Source: Empedobacter stercoris (lineage in GTDB: Bacteria; Bacteroidota; Bacteroidia; Flavobacteriales; Weeksellaceae). From it: 64,000 nucleotides of DNA. The translations under genes were made by a program, and so were the position numbers. The stretch is from NCBI RefSeq assembly GCF_020281205.1, contig NZ_JACXZC010000007.1, positions 52,479 to 116,478 of the forward strand. Direction: 5' to 3'. Position 1 is the first letter of the stretch, and every line of letters starts with the position of its first letter. This document shows positions 16,876-26,035 of this stretch, piece after piece. The notes beneath the pieces are model-generated. The model did not search any database, was not told the origin of the DNA, and saw only the letters and a list, made by a program, of their open reading frames with translations.

Positions 16876-17299
16876 TTTAGAAGAAATAGTTCCTTTATTT
16901 GATGCGTATCGTCAATTTTATGATAAAAAAAGTGATGTTGAAGGTGCAAAAGAATTTTTGTTAGAGAGAATTGCCAATAACGAATCGGTGATTTATTTGG
17001 CTTTTGACGAAAAAGAGAATGCAGTTGGTTTTGTACAATTGTATCCCTTATTTTCATCAACTCGAATGAAACGTTTCTGGATTTTAAACGATTTATTTGT
17101 TTCGCCAGAATTTCGCGGACAAGGTTTTTCAAGAGAATTGATTGATCAAGCAAAAAAATTATGCATAAAAACTGATGCTTGCGCAATGTTGTTAGAAACC
17201 AGTGTTACAAATCATATTGGAAATTCATTATATCCAAGTGCTGGATTTATACTGCGCGATGATGCAAATTTTTATGAATGGGAAACTCAACCAAATTGA
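16850..17299 (+). CDS. GNAT-family N-acetyltransferase
   Basis: A 149-residue single-domain acetyltransferase that uses acetyl-CoA. The acetyl-CoA binding region is LNDLFVSPEFRGQGFSRELI (residues about 82-102), a good match to the V-x-x-x-x-R-G-x-G-x-x motif; the C-terminal YPSAGFILRDDANFYEW is typical of aminoglycoside- or amine-acting GNATs. The substrate is unknown. It overlaps the upstream membrane protein by 26 bases and its 3' end overlaps the convergent DUF3820 gene by 13 bases, with no terminator between them. Confidence 0.88.
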   Translation: MTKQASINNLEEIVPLFDAYRQFYDKKSDVEGAKEFLLERIANNESVIYLAFDEKENAVGFVQLYPLFSSTRMKRFWILNDLFVSPEFRGQGFSRELIDQAKKLCIKTDACAMLLETSVTNHIGNSLYPSAGFILRDDANFYEWETQPN

Positions 17300-17517
17300 C
17301 GTTTCAATTCGTAGATAATGTCTTCTAATCCGTTTAATTTTATTTCGTAAACAGTCGATAATAAAACGCCTAATTTTCCTTTCGGAAATCCACCTTTTCC
17401 TACAAACCATTCAAGATAAGATACAGGTAAATCGCACAACAAACGCCCTTCGTATTTACCGAAAGGCATTTTAGTTGTGACAATTTCTTTTAATATTTCG
17501 GGACGAAATCCTTCCAT
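17287..17517 (-). CDS. DUF3820 family small protein
   Basis: A 76-residue protein with the DUF3820 signature MPFGKYEGRLLCDLPVSYLEW followed by FPKGKLG (given in two pieces). The family has been described as putative quorum-sensing-regulated virulence factors, but its biochemistry is unknown. The ATG overlaps the rhodanese stop by one base in a TAATG arrangement, so it is the third gene of the pth-rhodanese-DUF3820 unit. Its 3' end overlaps the convergent GNAT gene. Confidence 0.85.
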   Translation of the reverse strand: MEGFRPEILKEIVTTKMPFGKYEGRLLCDLPVSYLEWFVGKGGFPKGKLGVLLSTVYEIKLNGLEDIIYELKRQFG

Positions 17518-17930
17518 TATTTTGCTACAGTTCCTTTGTAAGTTGACATTCCATCCTTGAAATTGTTTGCATTACTGAACCCTTTTTCTTGCATTTTTTC
17601 TGTTGCTAATTTTGCACGAACGCCAGATTTACAATAGATGTAATAATTTTTCTTTGGATCTAATTTTTGAATTTCTTCTTCGAAATTAGGATTTTTTACA
17701 TCGATGTTAATTGCACCAGGGACATGACCTTCAGCAAACTCTTCTGGTGTACGAACGTCTAACAAAACATTCTTTTTGTTCTTCAAATTAACCTCCGAAG
17801 CATTGTCTAATGTAGAAGTTATTTCTTCTATTTTAGCTTGTTTTTCATGAGTTATAGTTGAACTATTTGCACAAGACCCTAAAAATAGAGTTCCTGTAAT
17901 CATTGCGATTCCTAAAATTTTATTTACCAT
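17517..17930 (-). CDS. Rhodanese-domain lipoprotein
   Basis: A 137-residue lipoprotein with signal MVNKILGIAMITGTLFLGSC (acylated cysteine at 20) and one rhodanese domain. The domain has LLDVRTPEEFAEGHVPGAINI at about 56-76 and the active-site loop YCKSGVRA with the catalytic cysteine at residue 100. It would carry persulfide sulfur or act as a thiol sulfurtransferase in the periplasm. Its start overlaps the pth gene by 11 bases and its stop overlaps the DUF3820 start, so all three are translated from one message, although no shared function is evident. Confidence 0.9.
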   Translation of the reverse strand: MVNKILGIAMITGTLFLGSCANSSTITHEKQAKIEEITSTLDNASEVNLKNKKNVLLDVRTPEEFAEGHVPGAINIDVKNPNFEEEIQKLDPKKNYYIYCKSGVRAKLATEKMQEKGFSNANNFKDGMSTYKGTVAK

Positions 17931-18486
17931 TATATTGATTCATTGTGTTACTTAATCCTTGAAAAATAAACGATAAAACAGCATCTGCAGCCAAATTTAA
18001 TCGTTCATTCATTTTTTCGTTTTCTTCTGCTGACCATTCTCCTAAAACATAATCAACTTGTCTGCCTTCCGAAAATTCGTTTCCTACACCAAAGCGTAAT
18101 CTCGCATAATTTTGACCACCAACTTTGTTCTGTATATCTTTTAAACCATTGTGCCCACCGTCGCTTCCTTTTCCACGCATACGAATTGTTCCAAATGGTA
18201 AATTCAAATCATCGGTGATGACAAATATATTTTCTAACGATATATTTTCTTTTTTCATCCAAAAACGAACTGCATCCCCACTCAAATTCATATAAGTATT
18301 TGGTTTTAATAACGTCACAGGTCTCGCTTTATATTTAAATTGTGCTACATCGCCAAAATTAGAAGGAGAAAATTTTGCTCCAGTTTTTTTAGCAACTTCT
18401 TCAACCACCTTGAAACCAATATTATGACGCGTATTTTCGTATTGAGCTCCAATATTTCCTAGCCCAATAATCAGATATTTTTGCAT
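17920..18486 (-). CDS. pth: Peptidyl-tRNA hydrolase
   Basis: Releases peptides from prematurely dropped peptidyl-tRNA in the cytoplasm. The 188-residue protein matches bacterial Pth: LIIGLGNIGAQYENTRHNIGF at residues 5-25 (split here) with N11 and the catalytic H21, LLKPNTYMNLSG, the VITDDLNLPFGTIRMRGKGS block with the conserved D, and GGHNGLKDI. It heads a leftward three-gene unit. A TAATTTTG promoter box ends four bases before its ATG. Confidence 0.95.
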   Translation of the reverse strand: MQKYLIIGLGNIGAQYENTRHNIGFKVVEEVAKKTGAKFSPSNFGDVAQFKYKARPVTLLKPNTYMNLSGDAVRFWMKKENISLENIFVITDDLNLPFGTIRMRGKGSDGGHNGLKDIQNKVGGQNYARLRFGVGNEFSEGRQVDYVLGEWSAEENEKMNERLNLAADAVLSFIFQGLSNTMNQYNGK

Positions 18487-18490
18487 GCAA

Positions 18491-18498
18491 CAAAATTA
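18491..18498 (-). promoter_or_regulatory. -7 promoter box of pth
   Basis: Minus strand TAATTTTG, an exact TAnnTTTG match, separated from the pth ATG by four bases only. Confidence 0.5.
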
Positions 18499-18598
18499 CA
18501 TCTTTTTACAATCATTCGGAATAAATATTTAACTTCGCTTTAAAATCTACTAAATTGGTATAGGTTTTGAAAAGACATGAAATCGATAAAAAATTATC

Positions 18599-19114
18599 AT
18601 GAAAAAAATAATTAGCGTTTTAATATTATTTGTTGGGATGAATGCCTTTTCTCAGAAAATTCCAACACTAATGAAAACTGAATTTCCTGCAGCAGCTTTA
18701 CAAGATAGCGTAGTTGATTTGGAAGGAAATTCAGTAACCATCGAAAAAATTGTTTCGAACAATAAAGGTAAAATTGTTTTGATAGATTTATGGGCAACTT
18801 GGTGTGGAGATTGTATCAAAAATATGTCCTCGTTGAAAAAATTACACGAAAAAAATCCTGATGTAACATTTGTTTATCTCTCAATGGATAAGTCTGAAGA
18901 AGCTTGGAAAAATGGAATTGAAAAATATCAAATTGAGGGTCAACACTTTTACTTAGGAAACAATTGGAAGGGTAATTTTGGCACAGGGATTGATCTAAAT
19001 TGGATACCGAGATATTTAGTTCTTGATCAAAATGGAAAAATAGCAAATTACTACAGTGTAAAAGCTGATGACCCAAAAGTTCAGGAAACAATTGATCGTT
19101 TACGAAATAAATAG
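18599..19114 (+). CDS. TlpA-like exported thioredoxin-fold protein
   Basis: A 171-residue periplasmic thiol-disulfide protein. It has a signal peptide (MKKIISVLILFVGMNAFSQ), then a TlpA/AhpC-type thioredoxin domain with the motif LWATWCGDCIKN, where the redox pair is C69 and C72 (C-G-D-C). The LDLNWIPRYLVLD stretch contains the cis-proline loop. The family usually reduces disulfides of secreted proteins or apocytochromes. It has its own terminator downstream, so it is separate from the GshB-like gene. Confidence 0.9.
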   Translation: MKKIISVLILFVGMNAFSQKIPTLMKTEFPAAALQDSVVDLEGNSVTIEKIVSNNKGKIVLIDLWATWCGDCIKNMSSLKKLHEKNPDVTFVYLSMDKSEEAWKNGIEKYQIEGQHFYLGNNWKGNFGTGIDLNWIPRYLVLDQNGKIANYYSVKADDPKVQETIDRLRNK

Positions 19115-19132
19115 TTTATAGTTTACCAACCT

Positions 19133-19168
19133 AAGGGTGATTGAAATTGAAAAATCAATCACCCTTTT
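19133..19168 (+). terminator. Rho-independent terminator
   Basis: Perfect 12-bp stem AAGGGTGATTGA/TCAATCACCCTT with a ten-base loop and T-rich tail. Confidence 0.9.
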
Positions 19169-19298
19169 CTTTTATTAATTGCTAAAAATCAATACCTTTC
19201 ATAGAATAAAAATAAATATTCTATAATTTTTTGTAGAGCATTTTTTATATCAAACTTTTAGTTATTATTGCATTGATTTTAATACCCTTTATATTTAT

Positions 19299-20279
19299 AT
19301 GAAAATATGCTTCGTAATGTATCCTTGGGACAAGGTTGAACCAGGAAAAGATACCACTATGCGAATTATTAAAGAATGCGTAGATCGTGGTTTTGAAGTA
19401 TCCTATTTAACAAAAAAAGATATCTCTATTGCCAAAGGCAAAGTTGTAGGTAACTGCAGAAAGATGATTACTACAGACACAACGGATTGTGTAGAATTTT
19501 ATCACACCATGAAATTTGAAAGTAGTATCAAAGATTTAACCGAGTTTGATATGATTTTTATGAGAGCCGATCCACCAATTGATCCGCTTTTATTGAACAT
19601 GTTAGAATTGATCGAAGATAAAGTTTTTTTCGTCAATAAAATTTCTGGTTTACGTAAAGCAAATAACAAAATATACGCTGCTTCTTTTGATGATGGTCAG
19701 GAAACAATTGTTCCTCAAACGCTTATTACGAAAGATATCGATTTAATTAAATCGTTTGTTGAAGAAAATAAATTCGAAAAATTTATCATCAAACCATTAG
19801 ATGGAATGGGAGGTAAAGGTGTAATTCTTTTCGAACGAAAAAATATTGGTAACTTAAGCTCGATTTGCGATTTTTATGTCAATCATTCTGGAATTTCTCA
19901 ACCTATTATTTGTCAAAATTATATTGAAGGTGCAGAAAAAGGAGACGTTCGTGCAATTGTGATTAATGGAGAACCTATTGGCGCTATTATGCGTGTGCCT
20001 GCAGATGGTGATCACCGTTCTAATATTTCGGCTGGTGGTTCTGCAATTAAACATGATATGAGTGAGCATGAATTAGAATTGTGCCGTAAAATAGGGAAAC
20101 AATTAAATGAAGATGGAATTTATTTTTGCGGAATCGATTTGATTAACGGAAAAATGGTTGAATTAAATGTCGTAAGTCCTGGGGGAATTGTCCCTCATAA
20201 CAATGTAAACAATAACAACGAGATACAGAAACAAATTGTATCAATGTTATTGGAGAAATATAAAGAATTTAAAGCATGA
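19299..20279 (+). CDS. GshB-like ATP-grasp ligase
   Basis: The 326-residue protein has the layout of prokaryotic glutathione synthetase: an N-terminal domain beginning KICFVMYPWDKVEPGKDTTM, the family block RADPPIDP at about 90, the ATP-grasp loop IKPLDGMGGKGVI at about 165, and a C-terminal GIDLINGKMVELNVVSPGG block with the Mg-binding E and N. ATP-grasp enzymes of this type ligate a carboxylate to an amine through an acyl phosphate. Glutathione itself is doubtful: no gshA is present and BshC indicates bacillithiol use. Its stop overlaps the start of the next gene by four bases, so its function should be read together with that protein. Confidence 0.85.
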   Translation: MKICFVMYPWDKVEPGKDTTMRIIKECVDRGFEVSYLTKKDISIAKGKVVGNCRKMITTDTTDCVEFYHTMKFESSIKDLTEFDMIFMRADPPIDPLLLNMLELIEDKVFFVNKISGLRKANNKIYAASFDDGQETIVPQTLITKDIDLIKSFVEENKFEKFIIKPLDGMGGKGVILFERKNIGNLSSICDFYVNHSGISQPIICQNYIEGAEKGDVRAIVINGEPIGAIMRVPADGDHRSNISAGGSAIKHDMSEHELELCRKIGKQLNEDGIYFCGIDLINGKMVELNVVSPGGIVPHNNVNNNNEIQKQIVSMLLEKYKEFKA

Positions 20280-22282
20280 AATCCTTAAGTATACAGCAAA
20301 TATTAGATAATATTGAGAACGAAATTGTATTTGAAGCTTATGCAGAAGACGACTCATTCAAAATAAAAATTGACGAATACATTCCTTACGTTTGTGCTGC
20401 CATTCACGATGGTGGACAAATGCGCGAAGATATTCGAGAAAAATGTTTATTGAGTAATTACGAGCGTTGGTACGAAGAAGATCCTCATACAGCCGAGTTT
20501 GTAGAAACTTTCCCAATCTTAATTCAAGGTTGTGATTCTCGATTTGAATACGATTTAAACCGTGGTCCAGAAAATGCTGTGTACGAAGAAGCTTGGGGAA
20601 AACAAGTTTGGAAAGAGCCTTTATCTATTTCTCAAAAACAAAAAAGTAGTGCAAAACACCATGCTTTTTACGAAGTTTTACAAGCTTTAATCAGTAAGCT
20701 CGAATCTAAGTTTAAATCGTGTTTGGTATACGATATTCATTCTTACAACTGGAAGCGTTGGGATCGTCCAGTTCCTGTTTTTAATATTGGAGCTGAACGT
20801 ATCGATAACGAACGTTATGGAAAATATGTTGAAAGTTGGCGCGATGAATTGGCAAATATTGAAATAGAAAATATTCATAATTATTCGGCTATAAACGATG
20901 TTTTTTACGGACGTGGTTATTTGTTAGAATTTGTGACAACTAATTTCAAAAATACATTGGTATTAGCAACAGAGGTTTCTAAAATTTATTGTGATGAATT
21001 GACGGGAGAATCTTTCCCCGAAATTATCAATCAAATAAAAGAAGGGTTTAAATCGGCGATTTTAAATCATGCTTATGAATTCGTAAAAACAGAAACAACC
21101 TATAAAGTAGGATCAAAACAAGTGAATATTCTGCACAACGAATTGGAATCTGATTTGGTGAAAATTGACAAACAATTGTATCAATTGGTTCAGAATTTTG
21201 AATTGTTAAGTGTTATCAATCCAATAAACTTAGAGTTTGAAAAAAAGAAATTCTTGGCTTCTAAATATACATACGAACCTCAATTTAAGTACAATCCTCT
21301 AAATATTGATCCATTCGAATTTAAACGAAAATTATCAAATATTAAAGTCGAAAAAATCAATGATATCAGTATTCAAAACATGTACATGAATACTATCAAT
21401 GCCTATTTTGATAAGGTAGATTTGTTGGCAAATCTTGGGACAGATAAATTCTTGTACAATTCGTTGCGTTATTTTGGTGAACCAACTAAAAAAGATATCG
21501 AAAATGCGAATTTCATACTGTATTGTCCTGAATTTAGAATGGATAAACAAGGTGATTATACCGAAGAAGAAGTTGTAAATTTATTTAGAAATGCAACAAA
21601 TGATTACGGTTTCAAGTTTGATATTGAAGTTTCGGATGATATTGCATCAAAAGCGCTTGTGATTAACAGCAAGAAAAAAGTGGTAATTAAACGAGGTGTA
21701 AAATTCGATAAACGTTTTACAAATGGTTTAATTGAACACGAAATTGGTGTACATATGGTGACGACGATGAATGCATTGGATCAACCATTAAAAATATTTA
21801 GCATTGGTTTACCTGTTAATACGTTAACGCAAGAAGGTTTAGCGATTTTAAGTGAATATTATTCTGATTCTATTAATCATAGCCGATTGAGGGAACTTGG
21901 TTTACGCGTAATGGCAGTTCATATGTTGACAAACGGAAAATCTTTCAACGAAACATTTATGACATTGATGGAAGAATATAAAATGCAAGCAGAAGATGCT
22001 TTTTATTTGTCAACTCGTGTGTATCGAGGTGGTGGTTTCACGAAAGATGCGCTTTATTTAAAAGGTTTAAAAACAATTTTGAACTATGTTGATCAAGGAC
22101 GTTCTTTGGATAATTTATTAATTGGTAAAACATCAGTAGAATATATTGATACGATTGATGAGTTAGTAGAACGAAGAATGATTAATAAACCAAAGTATTA
22201 CACAAAAATTTTCAAGAAACATCTTGAAAACCCAGAAATTAATCCAATTTTACAATATATTTTTAATGGAATTAAAGACTAA
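20276..22282 (+). CDS. N-formylglutamate-amidohydrolase-like/DUF1704 (QEGLA) fusion protein
   Basis: A 668-residue two-part protein. Residues about 1-280 resemble N-formylglutamate amidohydrolases: AIHDGGQMR near 42, CDSRFEYDLNRG near 86 and LVYDIHSYNW near 150. Residues about 300-660 are the DUF1704 domain, known in databases as the flavohemoglobin-expression-modulating QEGLA protein. It holds HEIGVH (HExxxH, about 487-492) and TQEGLA (about 517-522), the zinc-ligand pattern shared with eukaryotic MATCAP tyrosine carboxypeptidases. So it probably has two hydrolase centres acting on amide or C-terminal peptide bonds. It overlaps the ATP-grasp ligase by four bases and ends at a terminator, forming a ligase-hydrolase pair. 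The flavohemoglobin label says nothing about mechanism. Confidence 0.85.
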   Translation: MKSLSIQQILDNIENEIVFEAYAEDDSFKIKIDEYIPYVCAAIHDGGQMREDIREKCLLSNYERWYEEDPHTAEFVETFPILIQGCDSRFEYDLNRGPENAVYEEAWGKQVWKEPLSISQKQKSSAKHHAFYEVLQALISKLESKFKSCLVYDIHSYNWKRWDRPVPVFNIGAERIDNERYGKYVESWRDELANIEIENIHNYSAINDVFYGRGYLLEFVTTNFKNTLVLATEVSKIYCDELTGESFPEIINQIKEGFKSAILNHAYEFVKTETTYKVGSKQVNILHNELESDLVKIDKQLYQLVQNFELLSVINPINLEFEKKKFLASKYTYEPQFKYNPLNIDPFEFKRKLSNIKVEKINDISIQNMYMNTINAYFDKVDLLANLGTDKFLYNSLRYFGEPTKKDIENANFILYCPEFRMDKQGDYTEEEVVNLFRNATNDYGFKFDIEVSDDIASKALVINSKKKVVIKRGVKFDKRFTNGLIEHEIGVHMVTTMNALDQPLKIFSIGLPVNTLTQEGLAILSEYYSDSINHSRLRELGLRVMAVHMLTNGKSFNETFMTLMEEYKMQAEDAFYLSTRVYRGGGFTKDALYLKGLKTILNYVDQGRSLDNLLIGKTSVEYIDTIDELVERRMINKPKYYTKIFKKHLENPEINPILQYIFNGIKD

Positions 22283-22283
22283 T

Positions 22284-22313
22284 AAAAAAGCGAGATAAAA
22301 TCTCGCTTTTTTA
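22284..22313. terminator. Bidirectional rho-independent terminator
   Basis: Perfect 12-bp stem AAAAAAGCGAGA/TCTCGCTTTTTT with a five-base loop between convergent genes. Confidence 0.92.
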
Positions 22314-22315
22314 TT

Positions 22316-23227
22316 TTAATTAGTTTTTAATCGTTTATTTTTAAACATTTCAGGTTTGTAATTTGTTATAAAAACCCCACAAATAATTAGAATTGTAGCA
22401 AATATAAATTTAATTGAAATTTCTTCGTCTAAAATTAACCAACCTAAGATAATGGCAATAATTGTGTTAAAATAGGAGAGGATTGAAACTTGTATTGGAG
22501 AAATTTTTGTTAATGCATAATGAAATGAGAAAAATGTGATAACAGAGCCAAAAATTGCTAAATAAATCATTGCAGAGATACCTTTTATACTCCAATTCTC
22601 GAAATTATAATTTTCTGTAAAAACTAAAGCAAAAATAATTTGGACAATTCCAGCAAACATAAATTGGTAAAAGAGGTTTAATGAAATATTCTTAGATTGA
22701 ATATTCATTTTCTTCGTGAAAATAGTTCCTGATGCCCAGCCTGTAATCGCACAAAAAAGCAAAATAATTCCAGTTCTAAATTCTGGATTTGCTAATTCTT
22801 GAATTCCATCCCAAAAAATAAAAATTACTCCACCAAAACAAAGTAAAACACCTAAAAATCCGCGGTAACTAAATTTTTGTAAACCAATAAAAATACTTCC
22901 TAAAAAAACGAGAATAGGAGAAGTAGCGCTAATTAATGCTGCTAAACTACTTGATAAATTTTCTTCTGCAACTGTCGTTAACCCATTTGCTCCGATTAGC
23001 ATAAGCGTAGAAAAAATAAGTTGATAAGATAGGTTTTTCCATCCAATCCATTTTAATTCTTTTTTCGAAATTAAAATGATTAACATAATAATTCCGGCTA
23101 AAAATTGACGAATTCCAGCAACAAACCATCCAGGAATTGTTTCTACAGCTACACGAATTCCGAGAAAAGTTGTGCCCCAAACAATCGCAACTATGCATAC
23201 AGCAATCAATAATTTGATGTCTTTCAA
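22316..23227 (-). CDS. EamA-family (DMT) transporter
   Basis: A 303-residue inner-membrane protein with ten predicted helices made of two EamA repeats. Repeat one begins IAVCIVAIVWGTTFLGIRVAVE and repeat two contains LLFCAITGWASGTIF and LSYFNTIIAIILGWLILDE. DMT carriers of this kind export amino acids or other metabolites. The conserved GTTF and E residues of the first helix are present. No neighbour points to a substrate. It lies downstream of alaS on the same strand but a strong terminator separates them. Confidence 0.9.
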   Translation of the reverse strand: MKDIKLLIAVCIVAIVWGTTFLGIRVAVETIPGWFVAGIRQFLAGIIMLIILISKKELKWIGWKNLSYQLIFSTLMLIGANGLTTVAEENLSSSLAALISATSPILVFLGSIFIGLQKFSYRGFLGVLLCFGGVIFIFWDGIQELANPEFRTGIILLFCAITGWASGTIFTKKMNIQSKNISLNLFYQFMFAGIVQIIFALVFTENYNFENWSIKGISAMIYLAIFGSVITFFSFHYALTKISPIQVSILSYFNTIIAIILGWLILDEEISIKFIFATILIICGVFITNYKPEMFKNKRLKTN

Positions 23228-23273
23228 GATAAAAAGAATTTAAGTGTTAATTTTATTTAAGTGTTATAAAAAT

Positions 23274-23306
23274 AAAAAAAGCGACTTGTATACAAGTCGC
23301 TTTTTG
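23274..23306 (-). terminator. Rho-independent terminator of alaS
   Basis: Perfect 30-base palindrome, arms AAAAAGCGACTTGTA/TACAAGTCGCTTTTT. Read leftward it has a T tract at the far side, just after the alaS stop. Confidence 0.9.
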
Positions 23307-23326
23307 AGTCTATTTTTCGGAAAAGA

Positions 23327-25936
23327 TTATTTTACAAAATCTTCTGCTTGTTTAAGCGCAGCATCCAATCCAGAAACCTCTTTACCACCTGCAGTAGCTA
23401 AGAAAGGTTGTCCACCTCCACCACCGTTGATGTGTTTTGCAATTTCTTTTACAATTTGCCCTGCATTATACCCTTTTTCATCCACAAGATTTTTTGCAAT
23501 CGAAATGGTGATAGATGGTTTTACAGTATCATTAGTTCCCACAACTATAAATGCATTTTCGATTTCTTTTGTTAAATCAATTGCATTTTGTTTTGCAGCA
23601 TTTGTATCTAAATTTGTTTTTACAGCTAAGAAATTAACGCCGTTGATAGTTTGAACAGCTGTTTTCCAAGTTGCTTTTTCAGCCGCAGCTTGTTGCGCAA
23701 CAAAAGATTCTAATTGTTTTTTCAATTCAGCATTTTCATCCAATAAATGTTGAACAGCTTTTACCGCATCATTTTTCGTTTTAAGAGCAGCTAAAACATC
23801 ATTGTAGTTTTTCTCCGCCTCTTTGTAAGCTTCGATTGCTTTGTTAGATGTAATTGCTTCGATACGACGAATACCTGCTGCAGTAGAAGATTCAGATAAA
23901 ATTCTGAATAATCGAATATCAGCTGTGTTTTTTACATGCGTTCCACCACATAACTCGATAGATGAACCAAAACGAATTACACGAACTTTATCACCGTATT
24001 TTTCACCGAATAATGCCATTGCTCCGTCAGCGATAGCTTCGTTGATATCACAATCTCTTTTTTCGATTAATGGTAAAGCATCTGCAATTTTATCATTTAC
24101 TTTTTGTTCAACAATTGCCAATTCTTCATCTGTCATTTTAGAGAAATGAGAAAAGTCAAAACGTAAATAATCATCACCAACATAAGAACCTTTTTGTTCA
24201 ACATGAGTTCCTAAAACTTCGCGTAACGCTTCGTGCATTAAGTGAGTTGCGGAGTGATTTTTAGTTGTTTCGTTACGTTTTTCAACATTTACTTTAGCAT
24301 TAAAAGTAGCATTTACATTTTCTGGTAAAGTTTCAACGAAATGAATAACTAAATTGTTTTCCTTTTTTGTATCGATAATTTCTATCGTTTCGTTTAACGT
24401 AGAAATTGATCCAGTATCACCAATTTGTCCTCCTGATTCTGCATAGAAAGGCGTTTGGTTGAATACCAATTGAAAAAATTCTCCTTTTTTATTTTTTACT
24501 TTTCTGTAACGTGTAATTTTTACTTCAGCTTCTGTGTTATCATAAGCGATAGAAGTTTCATTGCCTGCATTATCCAAAATAACCCAGTCATCCGTTACCA
24601 AAGCTGTTGCTTTTTTCGAACGTTCTTTTTGCTTTGCCATTTCAACATCAAATCCAGCTTCGTCAATTGTGAAGCCATGATCTTCTGCAACAATACGAGA
24701 TAAATCTGCAGGGAAACCGAAAGTATCATACAGTTCGAATACCACATCACCAGGTACAACTTTAGAATCTCCTAATTGCTCGATGATTTGATTTAATCTG
24801 TTCAATCCTTGTTCAATTGTACGTAAGAAAGATGCCTCTTCTTCGCGAATAACTCCTGTTACAATTGTTTCTTGTTTTACTAATTCTGGGAAAAATTCAC
24901 CCATTTCAGCTTTCAAGATTGGATATAATTTATAGATAAAAGGTTCGTTAAGACCTAAAAAACGGTATCCGTAAGAAATAGCACGACGTAAGATACGGCG
25001 TATAACATATCCTGCACCTGTGTTAGAAGGTAATTGTCCGTCTGCAATTGCAAAAGAAACAGCGCGTAAATGGTCTACAACAACACGAATTGCAATATCC
25101 GTTTTTTCAGCTGTATCATATTTTACTCCAGAGATTTCTTCTAATTTTTGGATTAATGGTTGAAAAACATCAGTGTCGTAGTTAGATGATTTACCTTGTA
25201 AAACCATTGCCAAACGCTCAAATCCCATTCCTGTATCGATATGTCGAGCAGGTAAAGACTCTAAAGAGCCATCAGCTTTGCGTTGATATTGCATAAATAC
25301 CAAGTTCCAAATTTCGATTACTTGTGGATGATCCATATTAACTAAAGATTTTCCATCAACAGCTAAACGATCTGCTTCTGGTCGAATGTCAATATGAATT
25401 TCAGAACAAGGTCCACATGGTCCAATATCACCCATTTCCCAGAAATTATCTTTTTTATTTCCGTAAAGAATTCGGTCTTCCGCAATATGTTGTTTCCAAA
25501 GCTCTAATGCTTCTTCATCTAAAGAAGTTCCATCACTTTTGTCACCCTCAAAAACAGTTACATAGATTTGATCTTTAGAAATTCCGTATTTTTCTGTTAG
25601 TAATTCCCATGCCCAAGCAATTGCTTCTTTTTTGAAGTAATCACCAAAAGACCAGTTTCCTAACATTTCGAACATCGTGTGGTGGTAAGTATCTTTTCCT
25701 ACATCGTCCAAATCATTATGTTTACCAGAAACACGAAGACATTTTTGTGTATCCGCGATACGATTACTTTTTGGAGTTCCGTTTCCTAAAAAGAATTCTT
25801 TGAATTGTGCCATACCCGAATTATTAAACATTAATGTCGGATCGTCTTTCAAAACAATAGGTGCAGAGTCGACAATTGAGTGTCCTTTTGTTTCAAAAAA
25901 ATGCAAAAATTCTTTTCTTATATCTTTGGATTTCAT
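23327..25936 (-). CDS. alaS: Alanyl-tRNA synthetase
   Basis: Class II aminoacyl-tRNA synthetase with editing activity, 869 residues, of normal length. Visible: the N-terminal [17 protein letters not shown] and [14 protein letters not shown] motifs, the RxLR-type [12 protein letters not shown] block, the editing-site [12 protein letters not shown] (HxxxH), CGGTHV with its zinc-binding cysteine and histidine, and the C-terminal [10 protein letters not shown] glycine-rich motif. It starts with ATG at 25936 and is divergent from the M23 peptidase gene. Identification is certain. Confidence 0.98.
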   Translation of the reverse strand: MKSKDIRKEFLHFFETKGHSIVDSAPIVLKDDPTLMFNNSGMAQFKEFFLGNGTPKSNRIADTQKCLRVSGKHNDLDDVGKDTYHHTMFEMLGNWSFGDYFKKEAIAWAWELLTEKYGISKDQIYVTVFEGDKSDGTSLDEEALELWKQHIAEDRILYGNKKDNFWEMGDIGPCGPCSEIHIDIRPEADRLAVDGKSLVNMDHPQVIEIWNLVFMQYQRKADGSLESLPARHIDTGMGFERLAMVLQGKSSNYDTDVFQPLIQKLEEISGVKYDTAEKTDIAIRVVVDHLRAVSFAIADGQLPSNTGAGYVIRRILRRAISYGYRFLGLNEPFIYKLYPILKAEMGEFFPELVKQETIVTGVIREEEASFLRTIEQGLNRLNQIIEQLGDSKVVPGDVVFELYDTFGFPADLSRIVAEDHGFTIDEAGFDVEMAKQKERSKKATALVTDDWVILDNAGNETSIAYDNTEAEVKITRYRKVKNKKGEFFQLVFNQTPFYAESGGQIGDTGSISTLNETIEIIDTKKENNLVIHFVETLPENVNATFNAKVNVEKRNETTKNHSATHLMHEALREVLGTHVEQKGSYVGDDYLRFDFSHFSKMTDEELAIVEQKVNDKIADALPLIEKRDCDINEAIADGAMALFGEKYGDKVRVIRFGSSIELCGGTHVKNTADIRLFRILSESSTAAGIRRIEAITSNKAIEAYKEAEKNYNDVLAALKTKNDAVKAVQHLLDENAELKKQLESFVAQQAAAEKATWKTAVQTINGVNFLAVKTNLDTNAAKQNAIDLTKEIENAFIVVGTNDTVKPSITISIAKNLVDEKGYNAGQIVKEIAKHINGGGGGQPFLATAGGKEVSGLDAALKQAEDFVK

Positions 25937-26035
25937 TTATTTAAATTATTTTTATCATTTGATTAACATGTTTGCTCATACAATATTCGTTACTTTGCAA
26001 ACGTTTTACAAAGATAATAAAAGCTTGGTTAAGTA

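Noticed and set aside
23841..24703. Open frames on the plus strand inside alaS
   Set aside because: They are antisense to a strongly conserved gene and have no start context, family similarity or separate codon pattern.
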